Below are positions 1 through 5,553 of a stretch of DNA of 7,871 nucleotides, piece after piece. This DNA is from Ignavibacteriaceae bacterium (GTDB taxonomy: Bacteria > Bacteroidota > Ignavibacteria > Ignavibacteriales > Ignavibacteriaceae), in the NCBI GenBank assembly GCA_031292465.1, contig JARLHB010000233.1, positions 1-7,871 of the forward strand. Direction: 5' to 3'. The notes below the pieces were generated by a model that searched no databases, was not told where the DNA came from, and saw only the letters and a list, made by a program, of their open reading frames with translations. Position 1 is the first letter of the stretch. Each line of letters opens with the position of its first letter. The translations under genes were made by a program, and so were the position numbers.

Positions 1-2
1 AG

Positions 3-95
3 TCACTGATATTGTTAATTTTATTAGGCCCCAAAATTTCCTTCGTAATTTTTGGTGTTGAAATTATAAAAATTAGGTATAAAAAGTCAATCTAA
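3..95 (+). CDS. Possible C-terminal tail of an upstream gene (dnaX-like?), partial
   Basis: Frame 3 is open from the left edge for 30 codons and stops with TAA at 93-95. The peptide ends with hydrophobic residues followed by FGVEIIKIRYKKSI. The last part loosely resembles the end of DNA polymerase III gamma/tau subunits, which often finish with an 'E-L-F-x-x-E-I-I' type helix, and dnaX-ybaB-recR is a widespread gene order. The 5' part is low-complexity (runs of I and L) and the DNA is very AT-rich, so the open frame could be chance. Frame 2 is also open from the edge, for 19 codons, to position 61. Sequence upstream of the window would decide. I treat the assignment as a weak inference from synteny. 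Confidence 0.25.
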   Translation, partial: SLILLILLGPKISFVIFGVEIIKIRYKKSI

Positions 96-167
96 TATAT
101 TATATTTACCGTAAATTTATAAATAATCATCTTAAAAAGTGTAGTATTAATTAGACAGGAGGCGATA
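96..167 (+). promoter_or_regulatory. AT-rich leader of the ybaB-recR operon with a near-palindrome and strong RBS
   Basis: This stretch is almost entirely A and T and precedes the first clear gene. It contains a 13-bp palindrome (ATTTAC-C-GTAAAT, 104-116), extendable to 101-119 with one mismatch pair, and a textbook Shine-Dalgarno AGGAGG at 157-162, five bases before the ybaB ATG. I see no convincing -35/-10 pair at standard spacing, so the promoter position is not called. If the 3-95 frame is not a gene, the whole 1-167 region is the leader. Confidence 0.35.
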
Positions 168-494
168 ATGAAGGGCGGAATGCAAGGAATGTTGAAGCAA
201 GTGCAGAAAATGCAGGAAGAGATGCAAAAGGTTCAGAATCAGTTGGGAAATTTAAGTGTAAGTGAAGAAGCTGGCGGTGGAATGATAAAAGCTACTGCTA
301 ACGGTAATAAAGAATTAATATCTGTTGTTATTGACCCACAGGTCATAAATCCTGCCGAAAAAGAAATTTTAGAAGATTTAGTGGTTGCTGCGGTAAATAA
401 AGCTTTACAATCAGCAAATAAACTTGCTGAAGAAGAGATGGCTAAGGTTACTAAGGGAATGCTTCCTCCTGGACTAAACATACCGGGATTTTAA
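168..494 (+). CDS. ybaB: YbaB/EbfC family nucleoid-associated protein
   Basis: Small DNA-binding protein of the YbaB/EbfC family. Family members form dimers with a tweezer-like shape, bind DNA with little or weak sequence specificity and are counted among nucleoid-associated proteins. At 108 aa the length is typical. The N-terminal half (residues 1-27) is a Met/Gln/Lys-rich amphipathic helix. Next comes the family's beta-sheet core with an EEAGGG turn (33-38), the segment IKATANGNKEL (40-50) and a VVIDP strand-turn (53-57). A long helix (66-97) carries the AAVNKAL pattern, and the C-terminus is Gly/Pro-rich (GMLPPGLNIPGF). The ATG start is fixed by AGGAGG five bases upstream. It is followed after a single base by recR, the usual partner, so the two are almost certainly co-transcribed and may work around recombinational repair. 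Confidence 0.96.
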   Translation: MKGGMQGMLKQVQKMQEEMQKVQNQLGNLSVSEEAGGGMIKATANGNKELISVVIDPQVINPAEKEILEDLVVAAVNKALQSANKLAEEEMAKVTKGMLPPGLNIPGF

Positions 495-495
495 A

Positions 496-1092
496 TTGCA
501 AATTGCCGAGCCATTAATTGCTGCTATAGAAGAGCTAAGTAAATTACCCGGCATTGGTAAAAAAACTGCCCAAAGGTTAGCCCTTCATATACTAAAAAGT
601 GATAAAGAACAGGTTGATAGTTTTATTAAAGCATTGGAAGAACTGAAAACCAAGCTCCGGTTCTGCTCACGCTGCTATAATCTTTCCGTTGAAGATCTAT
701 GTGAAATTTGTAAAAGTGAAAAACGTGATAAATCTGTTGTTTGTATTGTTGAAGATGTTAATGATGTTATCGCCATTGAAAAGACAAACGAATATAACGG
801 GCTTTATCATGTTATTGGGGGAGTGCTTTCGCCACTGTCCGGTATAAGTGCAGATTCTCTAAAAATAAAAGAATTAATCAGAAGATTTGAAACAGAAGAT
901 ATCCGTGAGGTTATACTTGCATTGAACCCTGACACAGAAGGTGAAACAACAACCCTGTATCTTGCAAAATTAGTTAAGCCGTTTGGTGTAAGGGTATCAA
1001 GAATTGCACGCGGCTTACCTATAGGCGGGGATATTGAATTTGCAGACGAAGCTACGATAGGCAGGGCTGTAATCGGAAGAATTGAATTATAA
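496..1092 (+). CDS. recR: Recombination mediator protein RecR
   Basis: RecR, with RecO and often RecF, loads RecA on SSB-coated single-stranded DNA at gaps during recombinational repair. At 198 aa it is full length. Visible parts in order: a helix-hairpin-helix (LPGIGKKTAQRLALHIL, 17-33), a four-cysteine zinc finger (C57, C60, C69, C72), and a Toprim domain with the acidic strand VCIVEDVND (82-90) and the NPDTEGE loop (144-150). The conserved C-terminal segment around RGLPIGGDIEFADEATIGRA spans 172-191. The start is TTG at 496, one base after the ybaB stop. No in-frame ATG fits the conserved N-terminus and no strong Shine-Dalgarno is seen, so expression is probably by translational coupling to ybaB. 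The stop overlaps the next ATG by one base (TAATG). Confidence 0.97.
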   Translation: MQIAEPLIAAIEELSKLPGIGKKTAQRLALHILKSDKEQVDSFIKALEELKTKLRFCSRCYNLSVEDLCEICKSEKRDKSVVCIVEDVNDVIAIEKTNEYNGLYHVIGGVLSPLSGISADSLKIKELIRRFETEDIREVILALNPDTEGETTTLYLAKLVKPFGVRVSRIARGLPIGGDIEFADEATIGRAVIGRIEL

Positions 1093-1826
1093 TGACTGAA
1101 TGGTTTAAGGATTGGTTTGATACGGATGAATATCTGGATGTTTACCGTAATAGGAATGAAGAAGACGCTAAAAAACTTGTTAACTTAATTTTACAAAATG
1201 TAAGTTTGAGACCTGAAGCAGAAGTGCTGGATTTAGCCTGCGGCGCCGGAAGGCATTCAATATTGTTTGCGGAAAAAGGTTTTAATGTAACTGCCGTGGA
1301 CTTGAGCAGAAATCTGCTTTCAATAGCTAAAAAAGCTGCGGATGAATCAAATGTAAATGTTAATTTCTTACGTGCGGATTTACGGCAATTCTCTATTTGT
1401 ACCAGATTTGATCTGGTTATAAATTTATTTACAAGTTTTGGGTATTTTGAAACGGATGAGCAAAATTTTAGTATAATAAACACGGCATATAACCAGCTTA
1501 ATAATGCAGGATATTTTGTGCTTGATTTTTTTAACCGCAGGTATATAGAAAAAAACCTTGTTCCGGAGTCAGTAAGCGATTCTCCCGGTAAAAAAATTAT
1601 TCAAAGAAGGCATATTGAAAAGGACAGGGTTAATAAACAAATAATTATTGAAAAGAACGGAATCATAAAAGAATTTAATGAATCCGTCAGGATGTATTAT
1701 AAAGATGAATTGTTGAATGCAATAGCATGTGCGGGTTTTAGAATTAATAGGTATTTCGGCGATTCGAATGGAAAAGATTTTGACTTAGAAAATTCCCCGA
1801 GAATTATTATTATTGCTCAGAAATGA
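1092..1826 (+). CDS. Class I SAM-dependent methyltransferase, substrate unknown
   Basis: A 244-aa Rossmann-fold methyltransferase. SAM-binding motif I is clear (EVLDLACGAGRHS, 44-56), followed by the acidic ribose-binding residue at the end of strand 2 (VTAVDLS, D70), a motif II/III region (RADLRQF, D96), and the strand-4 motif FDLVINLFTSFGYF (106-119). Together these match the general 'Methyltransf_25/11'-type group used on small molecules or, less often, proteins. The C-terminal half has a beta-rich insertion (about 145-205) ending in a short helix (CAGFRINRYFGD), as expected for a substrate-cap region. Nothing in it names the substrate. It sits between recR (TAATG overlap) and a lipoprotein gene (ATGA overlap), so it is translationally coupled to both. 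It has no signal peptide and should be cytoplasmic. Confidence 0.9.
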   Translation: MTEWFKDWFDTDEYLDVYRNRNEEDAKKLVNLILQNVSLRPEAEVLDLACGAGRHSILFAEKGFNVTAVDLSRNLLSIAKKAADESNVNVNFLRADLRQFSICTRFDLVINLFTSFGYFETDEQNFSIINTAYNQLNNAGYFVLDFFNRRYIEKNLVPESVSDSPGKKIIQRRHIEKDRVNKQIIIEKNGIIKEFNESVRMYYKDELLNAIACAGFRINRYFGDSNGKDFDLENSPRIIIIAQK

Positions 1827-2404
1827 AGCAGTTATATTTTATATTATTTGCATTACTCATAAGCGGCTGTGATTTATTCACAACACGAAGCGCAGAATCG
1901 CCAAGCCAGTCCCGTTCTGATTATCAGCAGGCTGTTACGCCGGACCTGCTTATATCCAATCTGGTTAATTCACTAAAAGATTTAAATGTACAGAATTATT
2001 TATCCTGTTTTTCAGATTCATCATATAGTCAAAAGGTTTTTACATTTTCTGCCGCCAGCAGTGCCTTGTCGCAATATCCGTCATTATCGGAAAGTTGGGG
2101 CAAAAAGAATGAAGAGGCATATTTTAATAACTTAAAATCTAAGGTTACATCAAACTTATCAATAACATTAACGTTATCGGATGTTTCGGAAAGCCCGCAG
2201 GGAGACAGCTTAGTTTATATGGCGTCTTATTTTTTAGATGTCCCTACAAATGATAAAACACTTCCGCAGAATTACCAGGGAACTTTAACCTTTAATATGA
2301 TCCGCGACTCGCGGTCTGTGTGGAGTATCTATTACTGGCAGGATTCTAAAACCAGCAGTGTAAATCTTCCCACCTGGAGTGAATTGAAAGGAAGGAATTA
2401 TTAA
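1823..2404 (+). CDS. Small lipoprotein of unknown function (first of a tandem pair)
   Basis: A 193-aa protein with a type II signal peptide: short basic N-terminus (MKQ), hydrophobic core, and lipobox LISGC with the lipidated cysteine at residue 16. A Ser-rich linker follows (about 20-38). The mature part has an N-terminal helix pair (about 39-62), an SWGKK motif at 91-95 and a run of beta strands ending in GTLTFNMIRDSRSVWSIYYW (153-172). This helix-then-sheet order, ending in a strand with 'W-x-I-x-x-W', resembles NTF2-like/SnoaL-like folds, an inference without a family match. The start ATG overlaps the methyltransferase stop (ATGA). The next gene encodes a similar protein and overlaps its 3' end. 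It is expected in the cell envelope and its function is unknown. Confidence 0.85.
   Translation: MKQLYFILFALLISGCDLFTTRSAESPSQSRSDYQQAVTPDLLISNLVNSLKDLNVQNYLSCFSDSSYSQKVFTFSAASSALSQYPSLSESWGKKNEEAYFNNLKSKVTSNLSITLTLSDVSESPQGDSLVYMASYFLDVPTNDKTLPQNYQGTLTFNMIRDSRSVWSIYYWQDSKTSSVNLPTWSELKGRNY
2388..2396 (+). promoter_or_regulatory. Shine-Dalgarno sequence for the ATT-initiated lipoprotein
   Basis: The purine run AAGGAAGGA lies inside the last codons of the preceding lipoprotein gene and ends three bases before the ATT at 2400. It is one of the better ribosome-binding sites in the window. No ATG, GTG or TTG in the downstream gene's frame lies within reach of it. It therefore supports initiation at ATT 2400. 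Confidence 0.55.
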
Positions 2405-2909
2405 TAAAAGAATAATTATATTATTCCTTTTTATTATAACCTTTGCGGGCTGTAAGAATCCTTTTGCGCCGGCTTTAGACAACAGCCCTTCCAATTCATC
2501 AAGCACGCTATCGGATCAGAAAACAATAGACGGCTTATTCCAAAACTTTCAGCATGCGTATGCTTTTAGAGATTCTTCTATTTACGGAAGTTTAATTGCA
2601 AGTGATTTTGTATTTACATATACCGACTATGATTTAGGATATGATGTCTCATGGGGCAGGGATGATGAGATGAAAACATCTTACGGGCTATTTCAAAACT
2701 CCCAGCAACTGGATCTAATTTGGAATAATATACTTTTATCGACAAGTGATTCGACTACTGCTGAAATTATAAGGGGGTTTAACCTTACGATTACATTCAG
2801 TTCTACTGATGTAGTACGCCTTGACGGCAGGGTGGACATGACTTTAAGAAAGGATTCGCAAACAGGGAAGTGGCTTATATCAAAATGGATTGACCAATCA
2901 AGCCTGTAG
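2400..2909 (+). CDS. Small lipoprotein, apparent ATT start (second of a tandem pair)
   Basis: The only standard start codon in this frame is ATG 2670, which would give a 79-aa fragment. The frame is open back to 2388, however, and from ATT 2400 it encodes a complete lipoprotein signal: Met-Asn-Lys-Arg, a hydrophobic stretch (5-15) and TFAGC with the acceptor cysteine at residue 18. Full length is then 169 aa. A low-complexity Ser/Asn/Pro linker (20-40) is followed by a domain like that of the upstream lipoprotein: helical start, SWGRD (84-88, against SWGKK), and a last strand pair GRVDMTLRKDSQTGKWLISKW (143-163). The ATT overlaps the previous stop by 5 nt and has a good Shine-Dalgarno. Alternatives are a mutated or miscalled ATG, or a start at ATA 2412 or ATT 2415, which are less well spaced. 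The function is unknown; it is probably envelope-anchored. Confidence 0.75.
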   Translation: MNKRIIILFLFIITFAGCKNPFAPALDNSPSNSSSTLSDQKTIDGLFQNFQHAYAFRDSSIYGSLIASDFVFTYTDYDLGYDVSWGRDDEMKTSYGLFQNSQQLDLIWNNILLSTSDSTTAEIIRGFNLTITFSSTDVVRLDGRVDMTLRKDSQTGKWLISKWIDQSSL

Positions 2910-2935
2910 GGAAATAAAACCTGTTTTTTGATTGG
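2894..2935 (+). terminator. Possible long-loop hairpin at the end of the lipoprotein operon
   Basis: CCAATCAA (2894-2901) is the exact reverse complement of TTGATTGG (2928-2935), giving an 8-bp stem with a 26-nt loop that spans the stop codon. A short AGG/CCT pairing inside could shorten the loop. No U-tract follows the stem, so it is not a classic intrinsic terminator. It could end the operon weakly, stabilise the mRNA 3' end, or be chance. Confidence 0.25.
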
Positions 2936-2961
2936 AGTCCTTATATTTATTTGGTTAAATT

Positions 2962-2978
2962 AGTAACGGAATAATTTT
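2962..2978 (+). repeat. 17-nt intergenic repeat, copy 1 (upstream of ftsX)
   Basis: AGTAACGGAATAATTTT matches the sequence at 3864-3880 at 16 of 17 positions, differing only by A/G at base 4. This copy lies 22 bases before the ftsX ATG. The distance and its presence in both spacers around ftsX suggest a promoter element or protein-binding site. That function is an inference. Confidence 0.45.
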
Positions 2979-2999
2979 TATACTGATAATACATTTATT

Positions 3000-3863
3000 A
3001 TGATTTTTTTCTGGTTAAAAGAGGCTATAAAACTAATTGGAAGGGCAAAATCTTCATTCTTCCTTTCACTTATATCTATCAGCATTTCTGTATTTTTAAT
3101 TATCGCGTCCTTAATATCCATTCAAATTTCTAATGAATTTCAGCAGAGCCTGAAAAGGAACGTTAATATTAATATATTCCTAAAAGATTCAATTAATGTT
3201 AACGATACCGAACTGCTCCAGAAGCAATTAAACAGAAAGTATTATATAAGTTCGGTTAATTATATTAGCAAGGATGAAGCTGCAAGAAATTTTGTAAAAG
3301 AAACCGGCGAAGACTTCAGAACATTGCTTGATTACAATCCGCTGCCTGCTTCCTTCCAGGTTGCTCTTAAAGATAAATACGTAGAAAAAGATTCTCTTAA
3401 TAAGATTACTGCCGCACTTTCACGTTTGCCGGGAGTTGATGATGTTGTTTTCCAGCAGCAATTTGTATATGAAATATTATCTCAAATAGATAAGGTTAAA
3501 AAATATATTTTCGTAATTACGGCTGTTTTGTTCTTTATTGCAATCTATATTGTTTACAGCACTATAAAGTTGATTATTAAATCCAAGTACGATGAGATGG
3601 AAACAATGAAGCTGGTCGGTGCTAAACTGTCAACTATAAAAATGCCAATCGTACTGAACGGTATAATGATAGGCCTTTTGGCGGGAATTATTTCACTGGC
3701 TGCTTTCTATTCTCTGTTTTATTATTTCGATAACTTAATAGAATTAAGAAGATTTTTTAATTTTAGCGGCGGTTTATATATTGTAATTGCTTTATTAATC
3801 GGCCCGGTTATAGGATCACTTGTAAGCCTGATTTCACTGCGTAAAATTTCATTGAAGATTTGA
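3000..3863 (+). CDS. ftsX: FtsX-like permease (cell division ABC transporter subunit)
   Basis: FtsX is the membrane subunit of the FtsEX complex, which uses ATP hydrolysis by FtsE to activate periplasmic peptidoglycan hydrolases during division. The 287 aa show the family layout: a cytoplasmic N-terminus with an amphipathic helix (WLKEAIKLIGRAK), TM1 (about 20-43), a large extracytoplasmic domain (44-167) carrying NPLPASFQVAL (113-123), then TM2 (168-192), TM3 (216-242) and TM4 (258-281). The conserved EMETMKLVGA loop (199-208), which contacts the ATPase, lies between TM2 and TM3. The ATG at 3000 fits the family N-terminus, but no Shine-Dalgarno is visible upstream (AT-rich leader). ftsE is not adjacent, so the ATPase partner must be encoded elsewhere. 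The gene stands alone between 90-nt spacers. Confidence 0.92.
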   Translation: MIFFWLKEAIKLIGRAKSSFFLSLISISISVFLIIASLISIQISNEFQQSLKRNVNINIFLKDSINVNDTELLQKQLNRKYYISSVNYISKDEAARNFVKETGEDFRTLLDYNPLPASFQVALKDKYVEKDSLNKITAALSRLPGVDDVVFQQQFVYEILSQIDKVKKYIFVITAVLFFIAIYIVYSTIKLIIKSKYDEMETMKLVGAKLSTIKMPIVLNGIMIGLLAGIISLAAFYSLFYYFDNLIELRRFFNFSGGLYIVIALLIGPVIGSLVSLISLRKISLKI

Positions 3864-3880
3864 AGTGACGGAATAATTTT
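3864..3880 (+). repeat. 17-nt intergenic repeat, copy 2 (upstream of the polysaccharide export gene)
   Basis: AGTGACGGAATAATTTT begins at the first base after the ftsX stop codon and matches 2962-2978 at 16 of 17 bases. This copy lies 73 bases before the TTG start of the export gene, much farther than copy 1 is from ftsX. If it is a promoter element, the two transcripts would have leaders of different length. Confidence 0.45.
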
Positions 3881-3904
3881 CTAATTTTTAATTAAATAAA
3901 CAGC

Positions 3905-3915
3905 GGATTTAATCC
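3905..3915 (+). promoter_or_regulatory. 11-bp palindrome in the leader of the exopolysaccharide genes
   Basis: GGATT-T-AATCC is a perfect inverted repeat around one central base, in the spacer between ftsX and the export gene and 38 bases before the start codon. Flanking CAG (3901-3903) and CTG (3916-3918) can extend the pairing if one base is bulged. As DNA it could be an operator for a dimeric regulator of the polysaccharide locus. The short length and AT-rich setting leave chance open. Confidence 0.25.
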
Positions 3916-3953
3916 CTGAATCATTTTTAAAGAATTAAGAGTATTCTAATAAT

Positions 3954-5549
3954 TTGAGTATTAAAAATTTATTCTCGCTGTTAGCTGCGGTAATTCTTTT
4001 CTGCCAATCGTTATATTCACAAATTCTTCCGGATTATGGAGAAAGATTTTTTACCGGTGTACCTGATTCTACCGGCATTATTCAAAGTTATCTTACCGGA
4101 GCTACCGACGGCAGTATAAATCCAGAAGAATATTTTGTCGGGCCGGGGGACAAATTGTTTATTTCTATCAGCGGTATTCAGGATTTTAATTTTAACGTTA
4201 TAATAAATCAGGAGGGATTCCTGTTTATCCCCAAAATTGGGGAAATAAATCTGCAAAATGTTAATCTCCAGTCGGCTAAAAAAATAATTATATCGGCTGT
4301 AAATAAATACTATAAGAATGTAGATGTTTCGATCTCACTGACAGATTTTAGGAAAATTAAAGTGTCTTTAACCGGGGATGTTAAAAAGCCTTCAACTTAT
4401 ATACTGCCGGGAAACTCCAGACTTATTGATTTAATAGCAGGCTCTTCTGGATTGACATCTTCTTCTAATTACAGAAACATAAAAGTAATTTTTAATGACG
4501 GCAGTTCAGTTACATATGACCTGTTAAAGTTTTTCAGATTTGCCGACAGGAAAAACAATCCGCTTTTACGTGAAGGGGATATTGTTGTTATTGATAAATC
4601 AGATAAAGTTGTTTCTATACGCGGCGAAGTGAAGTACCCGGGTGTTTATGAATTTGTTAATGGTGAATCCGCTGCCGATTTTATAAAACTTGCCGGCGGA
4701 TTCTTAAGCAAAGCAAAAACCGATTCTATAGAGATTGTGAAATTCCTACAGGACGGTAAAAATCAAAGAAGCGAATATTATTCTTTTGATGAATTAACTT
4801 CTAAGAATGTTATACTGGATAATCAGGATATGATAATTGTACGGCAGATTCCTCTTTATTATATAGACCGTTATGTTAAAATTGAAGGCTGGGTAAAATA
4901 CCCGGGATATTATAAAATAATTGAAGATAAAACCACTCTTGAAGATATTATTAATGAAGCAGGCGGATTTTTAAAAGATGCTTCCCTTGTTGATGCCAGT
5001 TTATGGAGAAGCCTCGGTACAATTGAAAATGACCCGGAATATGAAAGGCTTAAAGACATACTGCGGAAGGATATGACAGACGATGAATATGATTATTTTA
5101 AAGCTAAATCACGCCAGAGAAAAGGTAAAGTTGTAGTGGATTTTCAGGCATTGTTTGTAAACCATAATCAGCAGGAAAATGTTGTCCTGAAAAAAGGAGA
5201 CGTTATTAATGTGCCTGAGGCAAAAAATTATATTGTTATGCTCGGGCAGGTTATAAATCCGGGTAATATAATTTATCAGAAAAAATTAGATGTGGAAAAT
5301 TATATTGAATTAGCCGGAGGTTTCGGCTGGCGGGCTGAAAAAGGCGAAGTAAGAGTTATAAGAGCTAATTCAGGTGAATGGGTATATGCGGATGATGTAG
5401 ATTCTCTAAATCCCGGCGATGCAATCTGGGTTCCTGAAGAACCGCCTGCTCCTAAGTTCTGGACAGTATTTACTACTACCCTGGCAGTTGTGGGACAGTT
5501 AGCCGCTGTTGTGGCTGCAACTATTGCCGTAATTGTAGCTACAAGGTGA
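3954..5549 (+). CDS. Polysaccharide biosynthesis/export protein with four SLBB-like repeats
   Basis: Outer-membrane polysaccharide export (OPX, Wza-type) protein of 531 aa. A Sec signal peptide (1-22, cleavage after SLYS) is followed by the Poly_export domain (about 58-132, starting EYFVGPGDKLFISISG). Four SLBB-type repeats follow, each with the 'G-x-V-x-x-P-G' core: TGDVKKPSTY (140-149), RGEVKYPGVY (223-232), EGWVKYPGYY (311-320) and LGQVINPGNI (430-439). A charged helical insert (about 355-392) separates repeats 3 and 4. A C-terminal hydrophobic helix (503-529) resembles the Wza helix that crosses the outer membrane. There is no lipobox, unlike Wza (C17 is preceded by F). The start is TTG 3954, the only standard start before the signal peptide; its Shine-Dalgarno is weak (AAGAG, 3937-3941). 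It leads the exopolysaccharide operon and should partner the Wzz-like protein five bases downstream. Confidence 0.93.
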   Translation: MSIKNLFSLLAAVILFCQSLYSQILPDYGERFFTGVPDSTGIIQSYLTGATDGSINPEEYFVGPGDKLFISISGIQDFNFNVIINQEGFLFIPKIGEINLQNVNLQSAKKIIISAVNKYYKNVDVSISLTDFRKIKVSLTGDVKKPSTYILPGNSRLIDLIAGSSGLTSSSNYRNIKVIFNDGSSVTYDLLKFFRFADRKNNPLLREGDIVVIDKSDKVVSIRGEVKYPGVYEFVNGESAADFIKLAGGFLSKAKTDSIEIVKFLQDGKNQRSEYYSFDELTSKNVILDNQDMIIVRQIPLYYIDRYVKIEGWVKYPGYYKIIEDKTTLEDIINEAGGFLKDASLVDASLWRSLGTIENDPEYERLKDILRKDMTDDEYDYFKAKSRQRKGKVVVDFQALFVNHNQQENVVLKKGDVINVPEAKNYIVMLGQVINPGNIIYQKKLDVENYIELAGGFGWRAEKGEVRVIRANSGEWVYADDVDSLNPGDAIWVPEEPPAPKFWTVFTTTLAVVGQLAAVVAATIAVIVATR

Positions 5550-5553
5550 AAAT

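Noticed and set aside
239..481. Reverse-strand open frame of 80 codons
   Set aside because: It lies fully inside ybaB, whose protein is clearly recognisable; it has no family resemblance and is a shadow.
1142..1483. Reverse-strand open frame of 113 codons
   Set aside because: Antisense to the methyltransferase motif region; its composition is that of a reversed coding sequence and no start signal is seen.
2285..2506. Reverse-strand open frame of 73 codons spanning the two lipoprotein genes
   Set aside because: It would cover the junction of two + strand genes with convincing lipoprotein signals; no ribosome binding site or recognisable domain.
2388..2670. Frameshift or pseudogene explanation for the second lipoprotein
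   Set aside because: The frame is continuous with no internal stop from the signal peptide to the C-terminus, and the first lipoprotein ends in its own stop, so no frameshift is needed; only the start codon is unusual.
2951..2990. Sigma-70-like promoter before ftsX (TTGGTT with TATACT or GATAAT)
   Set aside because: The TTGGTT to TATACT spacing is 22 bases and no good -35 lies 16-18 bases before GATAAT; the region is AT-rich enough to give such hexamers by chance.
3882..3894. TAATT-TTT-AATTA inverted repeat as a terminator for ftsX
   Set aside because: The stem is only A-T pairs and short, so it would not be stable as RNA, and no defined U-tract follows.
4017..4256. Reverse-strand open frame of 79 codons
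   Set aside because: Antisense to the signal peptide and Poly_export domain of the exporter; a shadow.
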